Positions 1-8,359 of a stretch of DNA of 64,000 nt are shown here, piece after piece. The translations under genes were made by a program, and so were the position numbers. The notes beneath the pieces are model-generated. The model did not search any database and was not told where the DNA came from. It saw nothing but the letters and a program-made list of their open reading frames with translations. Each line of letters opens with the position of its first letter. The first letter of the stretch is position 1. This DNA is from UBA6623 sp965248235 (GTDB lineage: Bacteria > Acidobacteriota > Terriglobia > Bryobacterales > UBA6623): NCBI GenBank assembly GCA_965248235.1, contig CBDFIU010000004.1, positions 1,612,001 to 1,676,000 on the forward strand. Direction: 5' to 3'.

Positions 1-680
1 ACCGAGGTTCGCGCCGCTTCGACGATCTCCCGCAACTCCGGCGGCCTCTCCGGAACGTAGATCAAATGCGGCGCCCCGCCGGCACTGCCCCGCGCCAATG
101 CCGTCGCGGCTGTCACCCAGCCGACGTTGCGGCCGATAATTTCGACAACCGTAATCGGCGAGGGCAGCGAGCGGTTGTCTTCTCCGACATCCCGTAGCGC
201 ATTCGCATAAAAGCGCGCCGCAGAAGCAAACCCCGGCGTATGGTCCGTGCCCGCGACATCGTTATCGACGGTGTTGGGAATGCCAACGACCAGCAGCTCG
301 GGGTGCCCGTCGACAGCAACCTCGGCCAATCTCCGGGCCGTGCCCATCGAGCCATTGCCGCCGGTGTAGACGACACAATCGACACCCCGTTCGGCAAGCA
401 GCGCGACCGCTCGCTCGGCCTCCATCCGCCCGATAGCCCGGCGACTCGAACCAATCGCCGACCCCGGCGTTCGTCGAATCGCTGCAACGCGTTCCCGCGG
501 CAACTCACCAAGGTCGATCCAGTCGCCGCTCAGCAAACCCTCGGGACCGTGCCGCGCACCGTACAGCCGCGCCCCGGGAAACAGTTCCCGCCAACGTTCG
601 ATCACCCCTACCAGCGACGCGTTAAGGCAAACGCTCGGTCCCCCGCCGTGAACAATGAGGGCGGAGCGAAGACCGGCCAT
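1..680 (-). CDS. 6-phosphofructokinase family protein (3' end outside window)
   Basis: About 226 codons of a PfkA-fold phosphofructokinase, which phosphorylates fructose 6-phosphate in glycolysis with ATP or pyrophosphate. Visible motifs are TGGNGSMGT (residues 106-114), GIPNTVDND (133-141) with the two catalytic-type aspartates, TDHTPGFASAA (145-155) and IGRNVGW (182-188). ATP enzymes usually have GGDGS and PGTIDND, and PPi enzymes GGDDS and PKTxDxD. Here Asn sits at both diagnostic positions, so the phosphoryl donor cannot be assigned. The ATG at 678-680 lies 13 bases after the stop of the upstream MFS gene, suggesting co-transcription. The C-terminal part lies beyond the window edge. Family assignment is firm; the exact substrate is not. 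Confidence 0.88.
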   Translation of the reverse strand, partial: MAGLRSALIVHGGGPSVCLNASLVGVIERWRELFPGARLYGARHGPEGLLSGDWIDLGELPRERVAAIRRTPGSAIGSSRRAIGRMEAERAVALLAERGVDCVVYTGGNGSMGTARRLAEVAVDGHPELLVVGIPNTVDNDVAGTDHTPGFASAARFYANALRDVGEDNRSLPSPITVVEIIGRNVGWVTAATALARGSAGGAPHLIYVPERPPELREIVEAARTS

Positions 681-693
681 TCAGCTTTTCCCC

Positions 694-1989
694 TCACGCA
701 TTCCTGGCTTCATCAACCTCTTCGGGCCTCACCAACAGCAGCAGAAACAGCGGCAAGATCACCGCCACGCCCGCGAACGCGAACGTCAGCTCATAGGAAA
801 AGCCAAGGTTCTCCCGCAGCAGCCCCACCATCCAATTACCCGCCACATGACCGATATTCGCCGTGGTCAGGTAGATCGTAAACATCGTGGCCGCCGCCTT
901 CGTCCAGGAAAGTCGCATCGACATCGCCAAGAAACCCACCGACCCCACCGCGAGAAGCCCCGGGTTCAAGAACAGATAACCCGTTGCGAACCAGCTCTCG
1001 CCCCATCGGCCCGCAAACGCGGCGAAGATGAGCGCCAGCAGCCCGTAACCGCCCAGGCCGACCGCCATCACCTTCCTGCGAGAGAAATGGTCGGCGAAAT
1101 GTCCGCCCACCAGCGCCCCGAACATTTCGACAAAAACAGCCATTCCCGCCACTTGAGAAACCTCGACAAAACTCCACCTGAGTTGCTGCGTGTAAAGCGT
1201 CTTCGTCGCAACCTCGACAATGCCCCAAGCAACCAAGGCAATCACGCCAAAGAGGAAGAACACCGACGTCGTCACCATCGCAAACGCTCGCCGCAAGTCG
1301 CCGATCACCTCGCCCAACCCGCGCAAGCCGGCAACGTCATCGCCGACGCCCGACGCCCCCGGAGCAACCGACGCACGGCTCCACGGCAACCGCCGTTCAC
1401 CGGGCCTCTCGAGAAGCATCAGCGGAAAAAGCATGATCAGCAACAACGTCACGAATTGAATGAAGACCGCCGACGGCAGCCCCCAAGCGTCGATCGCCAT
1501 CGCCAAACCGGCCCCGCCAATTCCCTTCCCCACCAGCTTCGAACCCCACATCAGGCCATTCGCCCGACCTTGCTCGCCGGGCGGCGGCACGTCGAGCGCG
1601 AGCGCGTCGGTGGAGACGTCTTGCAACGAAGCGAAGCAATTGTGAATGAAAAACATCCACCCCAGCAGCCTGAGGTTCTCTGTCAGATCACCCATCGTGA
1701 GCAAACCCAACAGCGAGACGGCCATCAGAAACTCTGCCAAGATGATCCACGGACGCCGTCTCCCCATCGACGGAATCGCCATCGTGTCGATCAACGGCCC
1801 CCACACAATCTTGAACGTCCAGGGCTAAAGAACCAAAGCCGTGAGTTCCCCGGCCTCGGCATCCCCAACGCCGCGATCAGTCAGATAGCTGATCAGCGCT
1901 ATCGTCATAAACCCCCAGGGAATCCCCTGGGCGACGTAGAGAGCGCAAAGGAGGGTTATGCGTTGCTTGCGGTTATCGACGAGAGCCAT
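694..1989 (-). pseudogene. AmpG-like MFS transporter interrupted by an in-frame TAG
   Basis: A multi-helix major facilitator protein resembling the AmpG/SLC33 subgroup, with SLQDVSTDALALDVPP and MWGSKLVGKG motifs. Such proteins carry muropeptides or acyl compounds across the inner membrane. Reading from the ATG at 1989, the first 54 codons give a normal first transmembrane segment (YVAQGIPWGF, then LTDRGVGDAEAGELTALVL). A TAG at 1825-1827 follows, and the same frame continues with PWTFKIVWGPLIDT, the usual helix 1-2 junction of this group. Only one codon is lost and the frame is unbroken. It is either a nonsense mutation or a base-call error. A GTG at 1806 could restart translation but would omit helix 1. 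Downstream are the PFK gene (13 bp gap) and upstream moxR. Confidence 0.8.
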
Positions 1990-2062
1990 CGTTGCTGGCT
2001 AGAGTGTTACACATCCGAGCGGAGTAGCGAGGCGGGAGAGAGGTCGTTGGGGGAGTTACGGG

Positions 2063-2081
2063 TTCCGTGTCCGACACGGAA
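2063..2081. terminator. Perfect inverted repeat between moxR and the MFS gene
   Basis: TTCCGTGT and ACACGGAA flank a 3-base centre, giving an 8-9 bp hairpin just after the moxR stop at 2086. There is no clear U-tract, so it could be a factor-dependent terminator, a protein site or chance. Confidence 0.25.
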
Positions 2082-2085
2082 CTCG

Positions 2086-3045
2086 TTAGAGAGGGACCTC
2101 CACGGTTTCCAGAATTTCCTCAAGCGCTTGGGTGCTGCGCTCGCCGGCGCGGCCGCTTCCAAACCGCGTGTCGGGCGCGGACCGGTGCGCGAAGACGGGG
2201 ACCGCCAAACGCTTGATGTGGTGAGGCGTGCAATAGTCCAGCCCTTCCACGAAAGCCAGCGCTTGGGCGGCCCGATAGAGCGCGATCGAACCGCGCGGGC
2301 TTACGCCCAACGCCAGACGCTCGTGGCTTCGCGTCATCTCGACAATCGCCATCAGGTAATCGACGACAGCATCATCGACCCTCACTTGCTCGACCTGGGC
2401 CTGCAACTCGATCACGTCGCGCGCCTCGGCGACGGGCTCGACAGCGTTCCTCGCGGCGGGGTGGTTCGACCGCAAGATCTCGCGTTCGCTCGCCGGGTCG
2501 GGGTAACCCATCTGAATCCGCATCAAGAAACGATCCAACTGCGACTCCGGCAGCGGATACGTCCCGTGGTACTCGATCGGGTTCTGCGTGGCGACGACCA
2601 TGAAGGGTTCGGGCAGCGGATAAGAACGACCTTCGATGGTCGCTTGCCGCTCGTTCATGGCCTCGAGCAGAGCGGATTGCGTTTTCGGCGTGGTGCGATT
2701 AATTTCGTCGGCCAACAAAATATTGGTGAAAATCGGACCCGGTTTGAACTCGAATTCCTCGCGCCCGGCGCTGTACACGGTCACGCCCAACACATCGCTC
2801 GGCAGCATGTCGCTGGTGAACTGAATGCGATGGAAACCGCAAGCGAGACTTTGGGCCAAGGTCTGCGCCAGTGTAGTTTTGCCGACGCCGGGGACGTCTT
2901 CGATCAGCAGGTGACCGCGGGCAAGCAGGCAAACGACCGCCAGACGCACCGCTTCCGGTTTGCCGCGAATGACGGAAGCGAGCGATTGCTCGAGAGCCGC
3001 CGCCTTTTCGAAAACCGTCGGAGCTGTCGATCTCTCGACCTGCAT
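2086..3045 (-). CDS. MoxR family AAA+ ATPase
   Basis: 319-residue cytoplasmic AAA_3 (MoxR) ATPase, a chaperone-like enzyme that remodels or inserts metal cofactors into partner proteins, often with DUF58 and VWA proteins. Visible are Walker A GVGKTT (53-58), Walker B LLADEIN with D113-E114, sensor-1 ATQNP and the lid-region GVSPRG motif. Length is normal for the family. No DUF58 or VWA partner is next to it: downstream is an MFS transporter, upstream the divergent Spy-like gene. Its client is therefore unknown. The start is the ATG at 3045, preceded on the other strand by the 3272 gene's upstream region. Confidence 0.95.
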   Translation of the reverse strand: MQVERSTAPTVFEKAAALEQSLASVIRGKPEAVRLAVVCLLARGHLLIEDVPGVGKTTLAQTLAQSLACGFHRIQFTSDMLPSDVLGVTVYSAGREEFEFKPGPIFTNILLADEINRTTPKTQSALLEAMNERQATIEGRSYPLPEPFMVVATQNPIEYHGTYPLPESQLDRFLMRIQMGYPDPASEREILRSNHPAARNAVEPVAEARDVIELQAQVEQVRVDDAVVDYLMAIVEMTRSHERLALGVSPRGSIALYRAAQALAFVEGLDYCTPHHIKRLAVPVFAHRSAPDTRFGSGRAGERSTQALEEILETVEVPL

Positions 3046-3271
3046 GACCTATTCATGATACCGGAGTAAAGTCGAAGGACCTTGCGGCTTTGTGGCGTCG
3101 GGCTTCGGCGAGCGCGAGCCCACCGGAACCGCCGGCGCCCGGAATGTTAAAAGCTTGCAAAGTAGGTTTTACTTCCATTTAACCGTCGCGATATACCCTT
3201 GCGGGTTATTCTTACGTCTCAACAAGTGAACGTCATTATCACTGACCGAGAATTCAAGAAGGAGAAAAGCG

Positions 3272-3839
3272 ATGAAAACGTGGATAGCAGTAACGATAGC
3301 TTGCGTCATGACGGCCGGAGCGGCCCTCGCACAAGACGGGTTCGGCGATCGGCCTCGGCGATCGCCCGATGCGCTGATCGCGGCCCTCAATCTAACCCCC
3401 GAGCAAGTCACCGCCCTGAGGGACCTGCGACGAACGCAGTTTCAAGCCATGCGTCCCATAGGCGGCGAAATCCGTGAGATGGGTAAGCAGCTTCGCGAGG
3501 AAATGTCGAAGGAGAGCCCCAGCCCCGCGGTGGCCGGGCAATTCCTAGTCGACATGAAGGCCAGGCGGGATGAGATCAAAGCTCTCAGGCAACAGTTCGA
3601 AGACCAAGCCCGCGGTCTACTCGATGAGAACCAACAAGCGGCCCTGAACGAATTACAAAGTGGGCGCGAAATGGACAGGCCATTCGACAAGCAACCGGGA
3701 TGGGCCTTCTGCCCCGCCCGAGAAGGGCTTTCGCGGCCCCGGCGGTCCGGGTGGTTTCGGCATGCGCGGTTTCGGCATGCGGCGCTTCGGCGGCCACCGC
3801 GGCGGGTTTAGCGGCGGAGACGGCGAAACGACCTTCTAA
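3272..3839 (+). CDS. Exported Spy/CpxP-like protein with a C-terminal frameshift
   Basis: Starts at ATG 3272 behind a strong ribosome site (AAGAAGGAG). An N-terminal signal peptide ends near ALAQ (about residue 21). The body carries the LTxxQ-type motif (ALNLTPEQVTALRDLRR) and long charged helices, as in Spy/CpxP periplasmic chaperones. As written the frame ends at 3811 with an Arg-rich tail that looks wrong. Shifting frame between about 3690 and 3715 gives a Gly/Phe/Arg-rich tail (GFRGPGGPGGFGMRGFG...) ending at TAA 3837-3839, typical of this family in Acidobacteriota. I infer a one-base indel. A related gene lies at 4972; the pair was probably adjacent before the IS1595 insertion. Confidence 0.75.
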
Positions 3840-3882
3840 GCCGAACTCACGTCGTATCAACTGGCACGATCGCGCATAAACT

Positions 3883-3919
3883 CGGGTCCGGGCCTCGTCG
3901 GAAAGAGCACCCGGACCCG
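3883..3919 (+). terminator. Strong GC hairpin after the first Spy-like gene
   Basis: CGGGTCCGGG (3883-3892) pairs perfectly with CCCGGACCCG (3910-3919) across a 17-base loop. It sits 44 bases after the shifted stop codon. No U-run follows, so it may be a factor-dependent terminator or an mRNA-stabilising hairpin. Confidence 0.45.
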
Positions 3920-3938
3920 CTAACAGAATGATCAAGGA

Positions 3939-4970
3939 TGGGTATTTACTTGACTCAGGTGACCACAAGATGTAGGATCGGGGAAATGGAAGATTATCCT
4001 CGGAATCTGGCCGAGTTCGAGGCGCGTTTCGCCACCGAGCAGGCCTGTCGAGAGTATCTGTGTCAACTCCGCTGGCCGGAGGGTTTTCGTTGTCCGCGAT
4101 GCGGGCACGACAAAGCGTGGGCGGTGCGGACAGCGCTGCTGGAGTGCGCCGGCTGCGGGCATCAAGCTTCTCCAACGGCGGGCACAATATTTCAAGACAC
4201 CCGCCAACCCCTCCAGAGTTGGTTTCGAGCCATGTGGTGGCTCACGAGCCAGAAGAACGGGGCGAGCGCGCTGGGCTTGCAGCGGGTGTTGGGCCTGGGC
4301 AGCTACAAAACGGCCTGGACTTGGTTGCATAAGCTCCGGCGCGCCATGGTGCGGCCCGGACGCGATCGGCTCAGCGGGCGCGTGGAGGTTGACGAGACTT
4401 ACTTAGGAGGCTTGGAGGAGGGCGTGCGCGGTCGCCAAACCGACGCTAAGGCGCTGATTGTAGTAGCGGCCGAGGAAGATGGTGCCGGCATCGGGCGGGT
4501 TCGGATACGCACCATTCCCAACGCCTCCGGGGACAGCTTGATGGCCTTCGTCGGCGAGTCGATCGAACCCGGCAGCGTGGTCCATACCGACGGTTGGCTG
4601 GGATACGAACCGCTCGAAGGCGACGGCTATCGCCACGAGGTGAGCTACCTGGAGGGGCAACCGGCGCGCGCCTCGAAACTGCTCCCCCGGGTGCACCGCG
4701 TGGTGTCGTTAGTGAAGCGCTGGATACTGGGCACGCATCAAGGAGCGGTCAGTCACGAGCATCTCGACTCCTACCTCGACGAATTCGCCTTCCGCTTCAA
4801 CCGCCGCAAGTCCAGAAGTCGAGGCAAGCTCTTTTACCGCCTGGTTCAACAGGCCGTCGCCGTGCCACCGGCACCCTACAAATCGCTGGTCGGAGGCACC
4901 GCGACACGCGCTACGGACGACCACAACATGTAGGGGCTATTTCCCAATACCTGAGTCAAGTAAATACCCA
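3939..4970 (+). mobile_element. IS1595-type insertion sequence, copy 1 (intact)
   Basis: 1032 bp element bounded by perfect terminal inverted repeats of 22 bp. The left end begins TGGGTATTTACTTGACTC (3939) and the right end is its reverse complement (4949-4970). It encodes one transposase with the IS1595/ISXO2 domain. The same sequence recurs at 37399-38430 and 45099-46132, with a 38 bp left-end fragment at 58332. The right end stops one base before the ATG of the gene at 4972. No convincing 8-bp target duplication is visible (left flank GATCAAGGA, right flank AATGAAACG). Confidence 0.93.
3986..4933 (+). CDS. IS1595-family transposase, copy 1
   Basis: 315 residues from the ATG at 3986 (MEDYPRNLAEFEARF), preceded by a GGGGA ribosome site. 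An upstream in-frame ATG at 3938 overlaps the terminal repeat and is less likely. An N-terminal zinc ribbon (CPRCG ... CAGCG) precedes the DDE-type ISXO2-like domain. Catalytic candidates are the Asp in RVEVDETYLGG and in VHTDGWLGYE, and the C-terminal region HLDSYLDEFAFRFNRR. The protein is identical in copy 2. Recent mobility is inferred from that identity. Confidence 0.95.
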   Translation: MEDYPRNLAEFEARFATEQACREYLCQLRWPEGFRCPRCGHDKAWAVRTALLECAGCGHQASPTAGTIFQDTRQPLQSWFRAMWWLTSQKNGASALGLQRVLGLGSYKTAWTWLHKLRRAMVRPGRDRLSGRVEVDETYLGGLEEGVRGRQTDAKALIVVAAEEDGAGIGRVRIRTIPNASGDSLMAFVGESIEPGSVVHTDGWLGYEPLEGDGYRHEVSYLEGQPARASKLLPRVHRVVSLVKRWILGTHQGAVSHEHLDSYLDEFAFRFNRRKSRSRGKLFYRLVQQAVAVPPAPYKSLVGGTATRATDDHNM

Positions 4971-4971
4971 A

Positions 4972-5709
4972 ATGAAACGCAGGTTACTCACTTTTGTCTC
5001 TTGCTCTATCCTTCTTCTCCCGGCCGCCGCTTGGGCGCAAACGCGGGACGGAGACGGACCCGATCGCGTGGACCCGCGAACCGCGCGGCTTCTTCCCGTG
5101 ATTCAGTTTCTGGAATTAGACGACGAACAGGTGCAAGCTTTGCTTGCCTTCCAGGTCGAACGGGGACGGCAATTCGAGCCCCTGGCCCGCGCGTTGGGGG
5201 AAAATGCCCGCGCCATGGAGGAGGCGCTCAGATCGGATTCTCCCGATCCGACCATGATCGGACAGTTGACGTTGGACGCCCGGCGCATCCGTCGGGACTT
5301 GCAGGAAGTGATCCAACAACAGCGGTTAGGCGTGCCGACGACTCTAAACATGTCTCCCGAACAGGTGGACAAGTTGGAGCTCTTACAGACCTCTCTACGC
5401 GTAGCTCCCATCGCCGGACTCGCCGCCGGGCTGAATCTGATCGAAGGCCCCGCGATTTTCGGCGGCGTATTTGGCGGATTCATCGACGCTCCCGGTTTCA
5501 TCCCGCCGCCCGCCGGTCGTATTGTCGAAGGAGACTTCAGCGATATACCCATGATGAGCGGGGACATGAGGGACATGGCCCGCGAACAAGCCCAAGAGTT
5601 CCAGATGCGCTTCGAAGGGCTCGAAACCGAGGTCAATCGCATCGGCGATAACGTCGACCGTGTGTCGCTACGCGTAGGCATTCCCCCGGTCCGACGAGAT
5701 TCCGAATAG
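4972..5709 (+). CDS. Exported protein with Spy/CpxP-like LTxxQ motifs
   Basis: 245 residues from the ATG at 4972, with a clear signal peptide (LLTFVSCSILLLPAAAWAQ). Two helical units carry LTxxQ-like motifs (LELDDEQVQALLAFQ and NMSPEQVDKLELLQ), followed by a Gly/Phe/Pro-rich stretch and a C-terminal helix. It is probably a periplasmic chaperone-like or stress protein related to the gene at 3272. The IS1595 right end lies one base upstream of the ATG, so the native ribosome site is gone. The IS frame that reads through is open from 4594 into this gene, so a read-through product is possible. Function is not established. Confidence 0.8.
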   Translation: MKRRLLTFVSCSILLLPAAAWAQTRDGDGPDRVDPRTARLLPVIQFLELDDEQVQALLAFQVERGRQFEPLARALGENARAMEEALRSDSPDPTMIGQLTLDARRIRRDLQEVIQQQRLGVPTTLNMSPEQVDKLELLQTSLRVAPIAGLAAGLNLIEGPAIFGGVFGGFIDAPGFIPPPAGRIVEGDFSDIPMMSGDMRDMAREQAQEFQMRFEGLETEVNRIGDNVDRVSLRVGIPPVRRDSE

Positions 5710-5845
5710 AGGGGCGCGCAGCACGCGGCTCCGATAGGGGTACGGGAGGTAGCGATTCGAGTGCGTCTCGACGTATTCGACACGCGGCCTCCTCCACCAC
5801 CCCGGTTTCGTTGGAGCGTGAGTCCACGCTGAGAACTACACGTCC

Positions 5846-7357
5846 TCACCCGAAACGACGCCAAGACAGCGCCACGGCCGTCCCGACAATCGACAGCCAC
5901 CAAAACCATTCTCCGAAGCGGCTGAACCACGTCAATTCCGACTCATAGCTGAACCGCCCGGTGAGCACGCCTTCCTCGAAAGACGGTAACCACCCCTGGA
6001 GCCGACCCGCCGGGTCGATGATCGAAGTGATGCCGTCGTTGGTCGCCCGCAGCAGCCATCGCCGGTTCTCGATCGCCCTCATACGGGCGATCAACAAATG
6101 CTGATGCCGCGCCGCCGTGCGCCCGTACCAACTGTCGTTCGATATGTTCACGAGCACTTCGGCGCCGGCGGCGGTGAAGTCGCGCACCCCGTTGGCGAAT
6201 ACCGATTCGTAGCAAATGAACGTTCCAATCCGGTGGTCTCCCACCGTCGCGACGGAAAGCCCGTCGCCGGGCAGAAAATCGCCCGCCTCGACGGTGATGC
6301 GATCGATGAACAGAGAGAACGGCCAGGGCACGAATTCGCCGAACGGCACCAGGAAGCGTTTCGAGTAGTGCGCGATCAAGTTGCCGTCGGGGTCAAGCGT
6401 CACGGCGGAGTTCAGCGGCCGCGTGCCGTCTTCGTCGCGATGAAATTCCACGGTATTGAAGATCATGTACGCGCCGGTCTCGCGCGCGAGTTCGGTGACG
6501 AATTGCTCGAAAGCCGGGTCGTCGAAATAGTAAGCCGGGATTGTGTATTCAGGCCACACGATCAGCGAGGGTCTCTCGATTTCGAATTCGCCCTCGACAC
6601 CCATCGACAGCGCCGCCATGCGGGACCAATGCTCGGTTGCCCGACGGCGCGTCCATCGCCCTTCAACGACCTCGTCGGGGTGGATATTCGGCTGAATCAG
6701 ACGCGCGGTTTCCACGCCGGCCCGACGTTCGGGAACCGCCGGCAGCGCATAGAGCAGTGGCACGACAAGCAACCAAGCCAGTTCGCGCCGGGGTCGTCGC
6801 AGGATGGCCAGCGCCGCCGCCGTGTTCATCATCATCAACAGGAACGATGGACCGTAGACCCCCGTGTAGGGCGCCGCTCGCGCCACGACCGACATACCCG
6901 CCGCGGCGTTGCCCAAATGCAGCCAAGTAAAGATAAATTGGTGCGTCCCCTCGACCGCGACCCAGGCCGCCGAGACGGCCGGAATCGCCCACGAACGCTT
7001 GAGCAGCGGCGCGGCCAAGAGAGCAAACAGGCCCGTGTGCATCCCCTTGGCGACGAAAAAGCCAATGAAAATCGCCGCCGCCGCCGGGGCCGACAAGTGC
7101 GCGTAACGGTGCATCACATCGTAGACCCAGTAGCAGGTTCCACCCCAGAAAACGCAGCCCGCCAAGGTCCCGAGCAACCACTGTTCCGCGCGGCCGCGCG
7201 CCTGCGTCAACGCCACCAGCAACGGAACAATCGCGACAGCGGATAAGAGCGAATAGTTAAAAGCAGGGAAACTGAGGACCAACAAAAGTCCGCTAAACAG
7301 AGCCAAGGCCCACAGCGTCAGGCGGCGAAGATGGGGAGCGGCCGGCGAGGGAAACAC
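5846..7357 (-). CDS. lnt: Apolipoprotein N-acyltransferase
   Basis: 503-residue inner-membrane enzyme that adds the third acyl chain to lipoproteins. About six N-terminal helices precede a nitrilase-like periplasmic domain and a final C-terminal helix. The catalytic triad is visible as E270 (in VWPEY), K333 (in YSKRFLVPFGE) and C382 (in ICYES), with the downstream NISNDSWYG motif. Length and order match the family. It implies lipoproteins sorted to an outer membrane, consistent with the Lpt genes downstream. The start is ATG 7357; the gene stands alone with a 136 bp gap to its convergent neighbour. Confidence 0.97.
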   Translation of the reverse strand: MFPSPAAPHLRRLTLWALALFSGLLLVLSFPAFNYSLLSAVAIVPLLVALTQARGRAEQWLLGTLAGCVFWGGTCYWVYDVMHRYAHLSAPAAAAIFIGFFVAKGMHTGLFALLAAPLLKRSWAIPAVSAAWVAVEGTHQFIFTWLHLGNAAAGMSVVARAAPYTGVYGPSFLLMMMNTAAALAILRRPRRELAWLLVVPLLYALPAVPERRAGVETARLIQPNIHPDEVVEGRWTRRRATEHWSRMAALSMGVEGEFEIERPSLIVWPEYTIPAYYFDDPAFEQFVTELARETGAYMIFNTVEFHRDEDGTRPLNSAVTLDPDGNLIAHYSKRFLVPFGEFVPWPFSLFIDRITVEAGDFLPGDGLSVATVGDHRIGTFICYESVFANGVRDFTAAGAEVLVNISNDSWYGRTAARHQHLLIARMRAIENRRWLLRATNDGITSIIDPAGRLQGWLPSFEEGVLTGRFSYESELTWFSRFGEWFWWLSIVGTAVALSWRRFG

Positions 7358-7419
7358 GGTTGATCTCGTCCGAAAACAGCCTTCACGAGTATTATGTCCT
7401 ACGCGCTTGCCCGGCGAGG

Positions 7420-7582
7420 TCGCAAACCTCTAAAGCCGCGAAGCGGCGGGCGGAATATAGTCCAGGGTGAAGCCGAAGGCGGAACCCTGGATAGGATCCC
7501 CCACCCGTGCGAGCCCTGAAAGGGCGGCGGGAACACCCCGGCACCCACTTTCGTGGCGGTATCAACAATCCGCGGATTCATG
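7420..7582. repeat. Dispersed repeat family C, copy C1
   Basis: About 160 bp between lnt and larB. It shares with C2 (8809-8970) the blocks GCCGCGAAGCGGCGG, GGAATATAG, GGCGGAACCCTGG, CCCTGAA-GGGGCGG and a closing CGTGGCGG...ATCCGCG-ATTCATG. It can be read as a short open frame on the minus strand, as can C2. Confidence 0.75.
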
Positions 7583-7597
7583 GAAACAGACTGCTCC

Positions 7598-8344
7598 CTA
7601 CACTCGATTGATCAGCGTTGCCACGTAGGCGGCGCCGAAGCCGTTGTCGATATTGACCACGCTGACGTTGCTCGAGCAACTGTTCAACATGCCGAGCAGA
7701 GCCGCCAACCCGCTGAAGCTCGCGCCGTAGCCGACGCTCGTGGGGACGGCGATTACCGGCACCGCCACCAACCCCCCCACGGCGCTCGGCAAAGCGCCTT
7801 CCATGCCCGCGCAACAGATAATGGCGCGAGCGCTCTTGAAGCGGTCGATATTCGACAGCAGGCGATGGATGCCCGCGACGCCGACATCATAAATCGTCTC
7901 GACCTCGTTGCCCATCACTTCGGCGGTAACGCGAGCTTCCTCGGCCACGAAAAGGTCGGCCGTCCCCGCGCAAATGACCGCGATCTTAGCCTTGCCGCGA
8001 ATTTGGCGATCACCCCAAACACGAACCGCGCCCGAACGAGGGAAGAACTCCGCCCTGTCATCGAGTTCTTGGATCGCCGCGGCCGTTTCCTCGGAAGCCC
8101 GCGTGACGAGTAGATTGTCGGAACGCTCAAGCAGCTTCCCGGAAATCTCGACGGTCTCCGCCGTCGTCTTGCCGCGCGCGAGAACGACTTCCGGCATGCC
8201 GTGGCGCAGGGCTCGGTGGTGGTCGACCTTGGCGAAGCCCAAGTCCTCGAAAGGAAGATGCTGCAGGTCTTCCATCGCTTGGTCGGGCGAGCGCTCGCCG
8301 TCCCGCACGGCTTCGAGCAACTCGCGAATTTGATGTTCGGTCAT
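7598..8344 (-). CDS. larB: Nickel-pincer cofactor biosynthesis protein LarB
   Basis: 248 residues, full-length for LarB, a PurE-like (AIR carboxylase) enzyme that carboxylates and hydrolyses nicotinic acid adenine dinucleotide in the first step of nickel-pincer nucleotide synthesis. Family features include the C-terminal CCAGMEGALPSAVGGL block, PVIAVPTSVGYGASFSG and NSCSSNVSVVNIDNGFGAA. LarC and LarE, the other pathway enzymes, are not in the window. Start ATG 8344; 15 bases separate it from the DUF192 gene's stop upstream, so the two may be co-transcribed. Confidence 0.95.
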   Translation of the reverse strand: MTEHQIRELLEAVRDGERSPDQAMEDLQHLPFEDLGFAKVDHHRALRHGMPEVVLARGKTTAETVEISGKLLERSDNLLVTRASEETAAAIQELDDRAEFFPRSGAVRVWGDRQIRGKAKIAVICAGTADLFVAEEARVTAEVMGNEVETIYDVGVAGIHRLLSNIDRFKSARAIICCAGMEGALPSAVGGLVAVPVIAVPTSVGYGASFSGLAALLGMLNSCSSNVSVVNIDNGFGAAYVATLINRV

Positions 8345-8359
8345 GTACTCGGAGGATAA

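Noticed and set aside
655..3069. An 804-codon open frame on the + strand
   Set aside because: It is antisense to the MFS and moxR genes, has Arg/His-rich random composition and no domain; a shadow of high-GC coding on the other strand.
3939..4970. An 8 bp target-site duplication around IS copies
   Set aside because: Flanks of all three copies were compared; the best match is 5 bp (ACTTT, copy 2). I cannot claim a duplication.
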